From contig JALXEI010000346.1 in NCBI GenBank assembly GCA_027069645.1, positions 4,532 through 10,409 of the forward strand: a DNA stretch of 5,878 nt, given 5' to 3'. Shown in pieces: positions 1-5,878 of the stretch (its first letter is position 1; every line of letters begins with the position of its first letter). Made by a program: the position numbers and the translations under genes. This stretch comes from Hyphomicrobiales bacterium (GTDB lineage: Bacteria; Pseudomonadota; Alphaproteobacteria; Rhizobiales; JAKIUO01). The notes beneath the pieces were generated by a model that did no database searches, had not been told where the DNA came from, and worked only from the letters and a program-made list of their open reading frames with translations.

Positions 1-1278
1 TTCCTCCGGCTGGTTCTGCTCGGTCGCCGACGCCGCGTCGGTCAGCGCCTGCGTGGCCCGCTCCAGCGCCGCCTCGGCCTTGTTGAGACTGTCGGCAGCA
101 CCGGCGATTTTCTTTTTGAAAATTCTGACCGGCGATGCCGTCGCCTTGATTGTCGGGGTCGCCCCCGTTGAGGATTTGCCGCCAAACAAATCTGTAAACT
201 GGTAGGTATAGGCCGCACCACCACCAATCGCCAGCGCCGCAACGAAAGCACCGCCAAGCATGATTTTTTTCAACCCGCCACCGCCAGGCAATTCCTGCGC
301 GACCGGTGAAGCCCCGTAAGGACTGTTTTCCTGTTGCTCATATTGCTGTACAGACGGATCGTGCAATCCTTCCCTTTCGCCGTAGACATTTTGCGGCATT
401 GCCGGTGTCGTCTGTGGCAAAGGGGGCTGAGGTTCCGTATAGCCTTCGGGAACCTGCTGCCAGGTCTGCTGAACCGGTTGCCCGTGGCCCGGATATTGAG
501 GGTCTGCAGAAGGAATGGCTGGTGCACCGGCACTTTCGGGTACAATCGCCGGTACCGGTTCAAAAGCCGCCATTTCCTGTGGCAGCTCCGGCACAGGCGC
601 GGGAGGCACTTCCGGAACCTGTTGTGCATTGTTCGCGGCAAGCTCTTCATCATACTGGCTCTGCAACTGGGCGAGTCGTCGGGAAATCTGCTCACCCGTC
701 CCGCCGATCAATGCAGGATCATCATAAATTCCTGCGTCCCCCTGTCCGACCTGTTCGGTTCCGACCGGAGCGGGAGCGGTCGGGATCGGCCCCGGGGCGC
801 CAGATACATCCATCGCAGGGGGAACGGCAACCTGCGGCATATCCTGCAATACGGGCTCACCCTGCGGATAATGATAGTCATCTGCCGGAACCTGCGGCTG
901 TCCGGGATAACCGGCGGCCGATGGTTGGGGAGACGGAGCCACAGGCAGTTCCTGCGCACCGCCATATTCTCCGGAGGGCTCCCTTTGTGCCCCCGGCTCT
1001 GCGTGAGCAGTACCCTGACCGGCAAGCGGTTGTGGTACCGTCGGGACCTGGTCCTGCCCCTGAACAGGGACCTGACCCGGATATTGTCCAGGAGGGACCT
1101 GGTATTCGGGGGGCTGCGGAAACGGTTGCCCGGGAACCGCTGCCACCTCCGGAGGTTGCGGCTGCCCGCCCGGCGCATATTGATCCGCCGCCTGTGCAGG
1201 CCCTGTCGCCTGTCCGGGCTGTTGTGGCTGCTGCGATTGCCCGTAAGCAGGGCCGTTTGGATATTCAGACTTTGTCAT
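1..1278 (-). CDS. Pro/Gln-rich single-pass membrane protein, probable SPOR-domain protein (3' end outside window)
   Basis: The frame stays open from an ATG at 1278 to the window edge: 426 codons with no stop, so the C-terminus is missing. The start is supported by AAGGAAG at 1290-1284, 5 nt upstream. Residues 1 to about 330 are low-complexity, rich in Pro, Gln, Gly, Tyr and Ala, with recurring YPGQ and QVP motifs, and are probably disordered. A Lys-Lys pair (337-338) precedes one hydrophobic segment at about 339-357, giving a cytoplasmic N-terminus and periplasmic C-terminus. Residues 384-416 are Ala/Glu/Lys-rich and may be helical. The gene lies 46 bp after argS in the same direction, where alphaproteobacteria commonly encode a SPOR protein, which binds denuded septal peptidoglycan. 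No SPOR domain is visible here; it would be C-terminal, so the assignment rests on architecture and synteny. Another membrane-anchored Pro-rich protein is possible. Confidence 0.72.
   Translation of the reverse strand, partial: MTKSEYPNGPAYGQSQQPQQPGQATGPAQAADQYAPGGQPQPPEVAAVPGQPFPQPPEYQVPPGQYPGQVPVQGQDQVPTVPQPLAGQGTAHAEPGAQREPSGEYGGAQELPVAPSPQPSAAGYPGQPQVPADDYHYPQGEPVLQDMPQVAVPPAMDVSGAPGPIPTAPAPVGTEQVGQGDAGIYDDPALIGGTGEQISRRLAQLQSQYDEELAANNAQQVPEVPPAPVPELPQEMAAFEPVPAIVPESAGAPAIPSADPQYPGHGQPVQQTWQQVPEGYTEPQPPLPQTTPAMPQNVYGEREGLHDPSVQQYEQQENSPYGASPVAQELPGGGGLKKIMLGGAFVAALAIGGGAAYTYQFTDLFGGKSSTGATPTIKATASPVRIFKKKIAGAADSLNKAEAALERATQALTDAASATEQNQPEE
1043..1101. repeat. Three copies of GGGACCTG inside the Pro/Gln-rich coding region
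   Basis: GGGACCTG occurs at 1043-1050, 1067-1074 and 1094-1101 (plus-strand reading), spaced 24 and 27 bp. On the coding (minus) strand each copy encodes a Gln-Val-Pro motif. The spacings are multiples of three, so the copies keep the frame. This is internal low-complexity repetition of the membrane protein's N-terminal region, not a separate genetic element. Confidence 0.6.
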
Positions 1279-1324
1279 ACCAGCTTCCTTGGCGGGAGTT
1301 GTGTTGCCTTATGGAGCTTTCGGT

Positions 1325-3085
1325 TCACATTTCCTCGACCGGATGAACTCCAAGTATCCCAAGTCCCGATGCTATGGTCGTTGCAATTGCCCCGAGCAGC
1401 ACTGCACGCGCACCGGTTACTTTTCTGTTACCAACACTGATAAATCTCAATTCCGGCTTTTCTGTGCCTCTGTTCCAGTGAGTATGCAACTCGCTGGCCA
1501 GTTCGTAAAGATAGAAGGCGATTCGGTGCGGCTCGTGTGTATTGGCCGCCTGTTCGACGATGCGCGGATATTCCGCCAGCTTCTTTATCAACAGGATCTC
1601 GCCGGGATCGTCGAGCAATGCCAAATCCTCCCGGACCGGATCAATCTGTCCCATATCAAGACCGGGAAACTCATCGGGCAGTCTTCGATACAGCACAGAA
1701 TGAATCCGCGCATGCGCATATTGCACATAAAATACAGGATTGTCCTTTGATTGCTCCTGAACCCTGTCAAAATCAAAATCAAGCGAAGCATCATTTTTGC
1801 GATACAACATGATAAAGCGTACGACATCGGCGCCAACCTCGTCGACAACTTCCCGAAGGGTAATGAAACTGCCGGATCTTTTAGACATTTTCACCGGCTT
1901 GCCCCCTCGCAACAGATGCACAAGCTGACAGATCTTTACATCAAGTTTGACCGTGTCATCAGAAAGGGCCCGAACGGCCGCTTTCATGCGCTTGACATAA
2001 CCGCTGTGATCCGCGCCAAGCACATCAATGAGCGTTGAAAATCCCCGTCTGATCTTGTCGCGATGATAGGCGATATCTGCCGCAAAATAGGTATGGCTTC
2101 CATCGGCCTTGGCCAGCGCGCGGTCCACATCGTCGCCAAAATCGGTCGCCCGAAACAGCGTTTGCTCACGCTCGTCCCAGTCATCCGGCTTTTTGCCCTT
2201 GGGAGGCGGCAGGGTTCCTTCATAGATCAGGCCCATTTGCCGCATTTCTGCAATTGCGTCATCGATCGAATTGACTTTTCCCTCTTTCAGGCTGCGCTCG
2301 GAGAAAAAACTGTCAAATCTGATATTAAGGGCTTCGAGGTCGTCCCGGATCATATCCATCATCATTGATATGGAAAAATCGCGAAATTCCGGCAACCATT
2401 CACTTTCGACCGCACCCCGATAGCGATCGCCAAATTTTTCGACCGCAGCCGAACCCACCGGTTTCAGGTAATCGCCAGGGTACAACCCTTCGGGAATATC
2501 GCCGATTTCCTCTCCCAGCGCTTCCAGGTAGCGCAAATGAGCGGAGCGCGCCAGAACATCAACCTGCGCCCCGGCATCGTTAATATAATATTCCCTTGTG
2601 ACATCATAACCGGCAAAGTCGAGCAGGCGCGCCAGCGCATCACCAAAAACGGCACCGCGACAGTGACCCACATGCATCGGGCCGGTCGGATTGGCAGAAA
2701 CAAATTCCACCAGGACCTTTTCTCCCCTGCCCGTATCACTTCGTCCCCACACCTGCCCCGGATCCAGAGCCGCCAGCAGAATTTTTGACCAGAACGATGA
2801 GGTCACAGTCATATTTATAAAACCGGGACCGGCAATATCGGCTTTTTCAATATCGTCCAGTCGTTCCAGCCCCTCAACGATCGTGACAGCCAGATCACGG
2901 GGCTTCATACCTGCCTTTTTGGCCAGCACCATCGCCGCATTTGTGGCAATATCACCATGTGCTGTATCACGCGGCGGCTCGACCGTCACCCGTGAAAGGT
3001 CTGCATCTGCCTGCAACACGCCCTGATCGCGCAAGTCTTCCAGAACTGCTCGCAAATGATTGCCAAAATAGCGAAAAAGATTCAT
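1325..3085 (-). CDS. argS: Arginyl-tRNA synthetase (class I)
   Basis: It charges tRNA-Arg with arginine using ATP in the cytoplasm, and should be essential. The product is 586 residues, normal for the family. Residues 1 to about 95 form the N-terminal tRNA-recognition domain. The class I signature is HVGH at 138-141. YYINDAG at 166-172 and GADHSGY at about 357-363 are conserved parts of the catalytic core. KMSKR at 399-403 is the second ATP-binding signature, intact here, although some bacterial ArgS such as that of E. coli lack a canonical form. The DALR anticodon-binding domain runs from about 450 (FYVQYAHAR) to the end, which closes with the typical GLGILGV...EEM tail. I chose the ATG at 3085 (MNLFRYF) because it matches the usual family start; an in-frame start 18 codons upstream would add unconserved residues. 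AAAGGCGG precedes it at loose spacing. It lies between dgt and the membrane-protein gene, probably in one operon. Confidence 0.97.
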   Translation of the reverse strand: MNLFRYFGNHLRAVLEDLRDQGVLQADADLSRVTVEPPRDTAHGDIATNAAMVLAKKAGMKPRDLAVTIVEGLERLDDIEKADIAGPGFINMTVTSSFWSKILLAALDPGQVWGRSDTGRGEKVLVEFVSANPTGPMHVGHCRGAVFGDALARLLDFAGYDVTREYYINDAGAQVDVLARSAHLRYLEALGEEIGDIPEGLYPGDYLKPVGSAAVEKFGDRYRGAVESEWLPEFRDFSISMMMDMIRDDLEALNIRFDSFFSERSLKEGKVNSIDDAIAEMRQMGLIYEGTLPPPKGKKPDDWDEREQTLFRATDFGDDVDRALAKADGSHTYFAADIAYHRDKIRRGFSTLIDVLGADHSGYVKRMKAAVRALSDDTVKLDVKICQLVHLLRGGKPVKMSKRSGSFITLREVVDEVGADVVRFIMLYRKNDASLDFDFDRVQEQSKDNPVFYVQYAHARIHSVLYRRLPDEFPGLDMGQIDPVREDLALLDDPGEILLIKKLAEYPRIVEQAANTHEPHRIAFYLYELASELHTHWNRGTEKPELRFISVGNRKVTGARAVLLGAIATTIASGLGILGVHPVEEM

Positions 3086-3139
3086 GACACCGCGCCGCCT
3101 TTGAATAAAGCAGACCAAATTGGCCCTGCCGTCAGGCAA

Positions 3140-4435
3140 CTAACGCAATTTCGGGGTTGCGTCAAACAAAGAGCGATGCAGATCGATAATGTAGCGATCT
3201 GTCATGCCGGCGATGAAATCCCTGATATGGCGGGCACATTTGTTTATGTCGGCAGCCCCGGCATTGCACCGCCACCGGTCGGGCAGATCGGAAGGGTGAT
3301 TCAGATAGTGTTCCGCAAGGTTTCGCGTCATTTGCTCTGCATCTCTCATGATCCGCATGACACGTTCATTGCGATAAACCCTTTCAAACAAAAAGGTCTG
3401 CAATTTTTCAAGCCCCTCGGCAAAACCACCGGAAAAGGAGACCACAGCCCGACCGGCCTCCCGGATGTCATCACTGCATTGAGGCTGTAGCGTTTCGATC
3501 CTCGTGGTTGTTTCACAAAAAACATCATTGATCATCAGGGTAATCAATCGTCTGTTCAGTTCAAAAACCAGGCGTCGATCATCAACCCCGCGGTTTTCCG
3601 CTCGTATCGCTTTTACGATTTCCCACACCAGCGGCACGTCCTGCAAATCGTCAATCCCGAACAGACCGGCCCGCAACCCGTCGTCAATGTCGTGATTATT
3701 GTAGGCAATATCATCGGCAATGGCGGCAATTTGCGCTTCCGGCCCGGCCTGTAAATGCAGCCCAAAACCGTATATCAGTTCGTATTTGCGCAAAATATCC
3801 GGTATATCGGAAGACTGACAACCCGACGGTATTCGCCCGGCCGAATCAACAACCGGACCATTATGCTTGATCAGCCCTTCAAGTGTTTCCCAGCAAAGAT
3901 TGAGACCGTCGAAACCGATATAGCGTTTCTCAAGACGGGTCAGCACACGCAAGGTCTGAATATTGTGATCGAAGCCGCCAAAACCCTGAAAAGCCTCCTG
4001 AAGAGCGCGTTCTCCCGCGTGTCCAAAGGGTGTATGTCCGATATCATGGGCCAGCGAAATGGCCTCGCACAGGTCTTCATCCACATTCAGCATGCGCGCC
4101 AGCGTCCGGGCAATCTGCGCCACCTCAAGCGAGTGGGTCAGACGACTGCGAAAATGATCCCCCTCATGATAGATAAAAACCTGTGTTTTGTAGTTAAGGC
4201 GACGAAAGGCGGTTGCGTGAAGAATGCGATCCCGATCCCGTGCAAACAGGGAACGCGACGGACATTCCCGTTCAGCCACAAGACGCCCGCGCGCCTTTCC
4301 GCCATGCGTGGCATAACGGGCAAGCTGGCTGTTGCCGGGATAAAATCGCGCAAATGATCCGGTGTTTTTTTTCCGTTCCGCTGCCGGTTTTACATCCGAA
4401 AAAGGAAAATTGACAAGCGGACTATTTGACAACAT
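3140..4435 (-). CDS. dgt: Deoxyguanosinetriphosphate triphosphohydrolase-like protein (HD superfamily)
   Basis: Family members cleave dGTP or other dNTPs to the nucleoside and triphosphate, controlling dNTP pools in the cytoplasm. The product is 431 residues from ATG 4435. The HD-domain metal ligands are visible: His101 (in RLTHSLEV), His130-Asp131 (in AHDIGHTPFGHAGE) and an Asp at 241-242 (in IADDIAYNNHDIDDG). RDRDRILHATAFRRL and KTQVFIYHEGDH match the shorter alphaproteobacterial subfamily more than the roughly 500-residue E. coli Dgt. The ATG at 4435 is the only in-frame ATG before conserved sequence; TTG at 4432 or 4471 are alternatives. This start leaves about 40 residues before the conserved Tyr-Ala, some 25 more than I recall for relatives, and the ribosome site is weak. 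An A8 run on the coding strand (4372-4365) lies in this extension. Substrate preference cannot be read from sequence. Confidence 0.95.
   Translation of the reverse strand: MLSNSPLVNFPFSDVKPAAERKKNTGSFARFYPGNSQLARYATHGGKARGRLVAERECPSRSLFARDRDRILHATAFRRLNYKTQVFIYHEGDHFRSRLTHSLEVAQIARTLARMLNVDEDLCEAISLAHDIGHTPFGHAGERALQEAFQGFGGFDHNIQTLRVLTRLEKRYIGFDGLNLCWETLEGLIKHNGPVVDSAGRIPSGCQSSDIPDILRKYELIYGFGLHLQAGPEAQIAAIADDIAYNNHDIDDGLRAGLFGIDDLQDVPLVWEIVKAIRAENRGVDDRRLVFELNRRLITLMINDVFCETTTRIETLQPQCSDDIREAGRAVVSFSGGFAEGLEKLQTFLFERVYRNERVMRIMRDAEQMTRNLAEHYLNHPSDLPDRWRCNAGAADINKCARHIRDFIAGMTDRYIIDLHRSLFDATPKLR
4410..4432. repeat. Direct repeat TTGACAA, 16 bp period
   Basis: TTGACAA occurs at 4410-4416 and again at 4426-4432. 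The second copy supplies the -35 hexamer of the proposed erpA promoter; the first has no good -10 at normal spacing. The pair lies inside the first codons of dgt on the other strand. It may be a regulator site upstream of an iron-sulfur gene or a chance duplication; it does not look like an Irr or IscR box to me. Confidence 0.5.
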
Positions 4436-4453
4436 GGGGGATGGGCCTATCTT
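4426..4453 (+). promoter_or_regulatory. Probable housekeeping-sigma promoter of erpA
   Basis: A perfect -35 hexamer TTGACA (4426-4431) is followed after 16 bp by TATCTT (4448-4453). The surrounding CCTATCTTG resembles the CTATAT-type -10 often seen in alphaproteobacteria. Transcription would start near 4460, giving a 5' leader of about 87 nt before the erpA ATG. The spacer covers the dgt start codon on the opposite strand, so expression of the two genes may interfere. This is a motif-based call only. Confidence 0.6.
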
Positions 4454-4515
4454 GAAGAAAGAAACGGACAAACGAAAACCGGCGGGGAATGATTCGCCCG
4501 CTGACAGCCGTTATC

Positions 4516-4542
4516 TATTTAAACAACGCGGGTTAAGGTCAA
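4516..4542 (-). promoter_or_regulatory. Weak candidate promoter for dgt-argS-membrane protein operon
   Basis: On the minus strand TTGACC (4542-4537) is followed after 15 bp by TAAATA (4521-4516) in a small AT-rich island. The spacing is short and the -10 imperfect. Transcription would begin near 4509, about 73 nt before the dgt ATG. It is the best minus-strand match I found in the divergent gap, and its -35 would overlap the erpA ribosome-binding site. Confidence 0.25.
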
Positions 4543-4546
4543 TTTA

Positions 4547-4891
4547 ATGAGCAATGAGACGACAACACAAACCATTGGTGTCAGCGATGCCGCTGCCGTT
4601 CGCATCAGGGAAATCCTTGCTGACGAACCCGAAGGGGCAAAGTTTCGCATGAGCGTATCGGGAGGAGGCTGTTCCGGTTTCCAGTATCATTTCGAGATTG
4701 TTCAGGATCAGAATGCCGATGATCTCGTTATCGAGAAAAACGGTATTGTTGTGCTGGTAGACAGTATTTCGCAGATGTATCTTGAGGGAGCGGAACTTGA
4801 TTTTTCCGACGACCTTATTGGCGCTGCGTTCAGGGTCAACAATCCCAATGCAACGGCCTCTTGCGGTTGCGGGACCAGCTTTTCCATTTAG
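4547..4891 (+). CDS. erpA: A-type iron-sulfur cluster carrier (ErpA/IscA/HesB family)
   Basis: It is a small cytoplasmic carrier that receives Fe-S clusters from a scaffold and passes them to target apoproteins. The 114-residue product is full length. All three cluster-binding cysteines are present: Cys42 in SGGGCSGFQY, and Cys106 and Cys108 in the C-terminal SCGCGTSFSI. The NPNATASCGCG ending and GGGCSGF context fit the ErpA branch found beside dgt in alphaproteobacteria, but IscA, SufA and ErpA are hard to separate by eye, so the symbol is less certain than the family. The start is supported by AAGG (4535-4538) 8 nt upstream. It is transcribed divergently from dgt, and no isc or suf genes adjoin it, consistent with a stand-alone carrier. 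It may be cotranscribed with xthA, which follows 136 bp downstream with no clear terminator between. Confidence 0.93.
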   Translation: MSNETTTQTIGVSDAAAVRIREILADEPEGAKFRMSVSGGGCSGFQYHFEIVQDQNADDLVIEKNGIVVLVDSISQMYLEGAELDFSDDLIGAAFRVNNPNATASCGCGTSFSI

Positions 4892-5027
4892 GCGGGAACG
4901 ATCTACATACAGGGTTGTCTATGGACGTACTGGCTGAAAACCGGTGCATATCATTGCCCGGTCATTGGCCGGACAACAGTTTATCACTGGTATTTTGCCA
5001 TTCCCCCCATATTTCGGGTATAAAATT
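4892..5027 (+). other. erpA-xthA intergenic region, no gene seen
   Basis: The 136 bp holds no convincing coding frame or RNA gene. There is no hairpin followed by a T-run that would make an intrinsic terminator for erpA. Two weak promoter-like signals precede xthA: an extended -10-like TGGTATTTT at 4988-4996 without a well-spaced -35, and TTGCCA (4995-5000) with TATAAA (5019-5024) at 18 bp. The second would start transcription at or just after the xthA ATG, so it is doubtful unless the message is leaderless. Confidence 0.5.
4951..4972. repeat. Tandem 11-bp direct repeat upstream of xthA
   Basis: TCATTGCCCGG (4951-4961) is followed directly by TCATTGGCCGG (4962-4972), 10 of 11 bases identical. 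The 11-bp period is close to one helical turn, so a protein could contact both copies on the same face. CCGG at 4958-4961 and 4969-4972 could also form a 4-bp stem, too weak to terminate transcription. The role is unknown. Confidence 0.6.
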
Positions 5028-5816
5028 ATGAAAATCGCCACCTGGAATGTCAATTCCATCAAGGCTCGCCTGCCAAACGTCCTGAAATGGCTGACACAGA
5101 CGACTCCAGATATTGTCTGCCTTCAGGAACTCAAATGCATCGACGAGGCTTTCCCCGCAAGCGAGATTGAGGATCTGGGCTATAATGTCGCTGTTCATGG
5201 TCAAAAGACATATAACGGCGTCGCCATCATTTCCAGATACCCCTTTGACGATATTACCAGCGGATTGCCCGGTGACGACGACGACGAGCAGGCGCGCTAT
5301 CTTGAAGCCGTCATCTCCGGCGAACATGGGTCCCTGAGGGTTGCCTCGATTTATCTCCCCAACGGCAATCCCGTTGAAACGCCGAAATATCAGTACAAGC
5401 TCGACTGGATGGACCGCCTTGTTCGCCACACCGAAGAACTGCTCGGCTATGAAGAAATCCTGGTGCTGGCCGGAGATTACAATGTTATCCCCGGAGAAGA
5501 GGATGTCCATGACCCACAAGGCTGGTGGGGTGACGCCCTGTATCGCCCCGAAACAGCCGAAAAATTCAGAACCCTTTGCAATCTCGGCCTGACCAGTGGC
5601 TTCAAGGCCTGCAATCCGCAAGCACATCAATACAGTTTCTGGGACTATCAGGCTGGCGCCTGGCAAAAGGACAACGGCATACTCATCGACCACCTGTTGC
5701 TGTCACCCCAGGCCGCAGACCGTCTGCAAGGTTCGGAAATTGACCGATTCACCCGTGGTTGGGAAAAACCTTCAGATCATGTGCCGGTATGGATCAGGCT
5801 GAACATGAATAAATGA
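5028..5816 (+). CDS. xthA: Exodeoxyribonuclease III (AP endonuclease, EEP superfamily)
   Basis: It cuts DNA 5' to abasic sites and degrades 3' ends of duplex DNA in base-excision repair, using Mg2+. The product is 262 residues, close to the 268 of E. coli ExoIII. Catalytic residues are all in place: Asn7 (TWNVNSIKARL), Glu34 (CLQELK), Tyr109 (IYLPNGNP), Asp150 and Asn152 (LAGDYNV), Asp221 (ILIDHLLLS), and Asp250-His251 (SDHVPVW). I chose the ATG at 5028 because MKIATWNVNS is the family's normal start. An in-frame ATG at 4944 would add 28 residues that look like translated intergenic sequence. The ribosome site is poor, with only GGG at 5016-5018, so coupling to the erpA message or weak initiation is possible. 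GAC is repeated in the loop encoding Asp83-86, a surface acidic run. The gene shows no sign of damage or transfer. Confidence 0.96.
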   Translation: MKIATWNVNSIKARLPNVLKWLTQTTPDIVCLQELKCIDEAFPASEIEDLGYNVAVHGQKTYNGVAIISRYPFDDITSGLPGDDDDEQARYLEAVISGEHGSLRVASIYLPNGNPVETPKYQYKLDWMDRLVRHTEELLGYEEILVLAGDYNVIPGEEDVHDPQGWWGDALYRPETAEKFRTLCNLGLTSGFKACNPQAHQYSFWDYQAGAWQKDNGILIDHLLLSPQAADRLQGSEIDRFTRGWEKPSDHVPVWIRLNMNK

Positions 5817-5878
5817 AACGGGTTCGCCAGGATCTGTCTGATATCGATTGCACAAAATCCGTGACACCCCCTCAAAAG
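5813..5878 (+). CDS. Possible start of a downstream gene overlapping xthA (partial)
   Basis: An ATG at 5813 overlaps the xthA TGA stop in an ATGA arrangement typical of translational coupling. The frame is open for all 22 codons to the window edge, beginning MKRVRQDLSD. Twenty-two codons is too few to show coding, there is no good ribosome site, and I recognise no family. It could equally be non-coding sequence or the antisense of a convergent gene, since minus-strand frames are also open here. Confidence 0.3.
   Translation, partial: MKRVRQDLSDIDCTKSVTPPQK

Noticed and set aside
306..1440. Two long overlapping plus-strand open frames (306-1346 and 334-1440) encoding Arg/Pro-rich sequence
   Set aside because: They lie antisense to the minus-strand Pro/Gln-rich gene, whose frame is open for 426 codons with a good ribosome site and a clear membrane segment. 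GC-rich repetitive coding DNA commonly leaves such shadow frames open.
3755..4357. A 200-codon plus-strand open frame opposite dgt
   Set aside because: It is antisense to the conserved HD-domain coding region and has no recognisable domain.
4958..4972. CCGG...CCGG hairpin as an erpA terminator
   Set aside because: The stem is only 4 bp, or 5 with a wobble pair, and no T-run follows. It is better explained as part of the tandem 11-bp repeat.
4944..5027. In-frame 28-residue N-terminal extension of XthA from ATG 4944
   Set aside because: ExoIII proteins begin at the MKIATWNVN-type start. The extra residues have no signal peptide or conservation that I recognise and cover the intergenic repeat.
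4962..5693. A 243-codon minus-strand open frame opposite xthA
   Set aside because: The plus strand encodes a complete exonuclease III with every catalytic residue, and the antisense product resembles no family I know.
1..5878. Search for CRISPR arrays, tRNA or rRNA genes, insertion-sequence ends, defence or toxin-antitoxin genes
   Set aside because: No regularly spaced long repeats, cloverleaf-like segments, transposase frames or terminal inverted repeats were seen by eye. Almost all of the window is explained by five housekeeping-type genes.

Overview
The window looks like ordinary core chromosome of an alphaproteobacterium of moderate GC. The evidence is the family-specific sequence of four housekeeping proteins and their order. 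From memory of related genomes (not searched here), a dgt-argS-SPOR-protein run divergent from erpA and xthA recurs in Rhizobiales and relatives, usually followed by nagZ, scpA/scpB and tat genes. I do not commit to a genus.

Layout. Left arm, minus strand, read right to left: dgt (4435-3140), a dNTP triphosphohydrolase of the HD superfamily; argS (3085-1325), arginyl-tRNA synthetase; and a proline/glutamine-rich single-pass membrane protein (1278-1), cut by the window edge, that by position and architecture is probably the SPOR-domain cell-envelope protein of this cluster. The gaps are 54 and 46 bp, with no clear terminator or promoter, so the three are probably one transcript. Right arm, plus strand: erpA (4547-4891), an A-type iron-sulfur carrier, then after 136 bp xthA (5028-5816), exonuclease III. 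A possible new reading frame starts at 5813 in ATGA overlap with the xthA stop and runs off the window.

The 111 bp between dgt and erpA is the divergent control region. The best plus-strand promoter match (TTGACA, 16 bp, TATCTT; 4426-4453) straddles the likely dgt start codon, and its -35 is the second copy of a TTGACAA direct repeat. The erpA-xthA gap carries a tandem 11-bp direct repeat.

The genes cover separate housekeeping jobs: nucleotide-pool control, tRNA charging, envelope/division, Fe-S cluster delivery and base-excision repair. I see no mobile element, CRISPR array, tRNA, rRNA, toxin-antitoxin or defence locus, and no evidence for an undescribed system. The points worth a second look are small-scale: promoter overlap, start-site choice, short repeats, and the unusual N-terminal half of the membrane protein.
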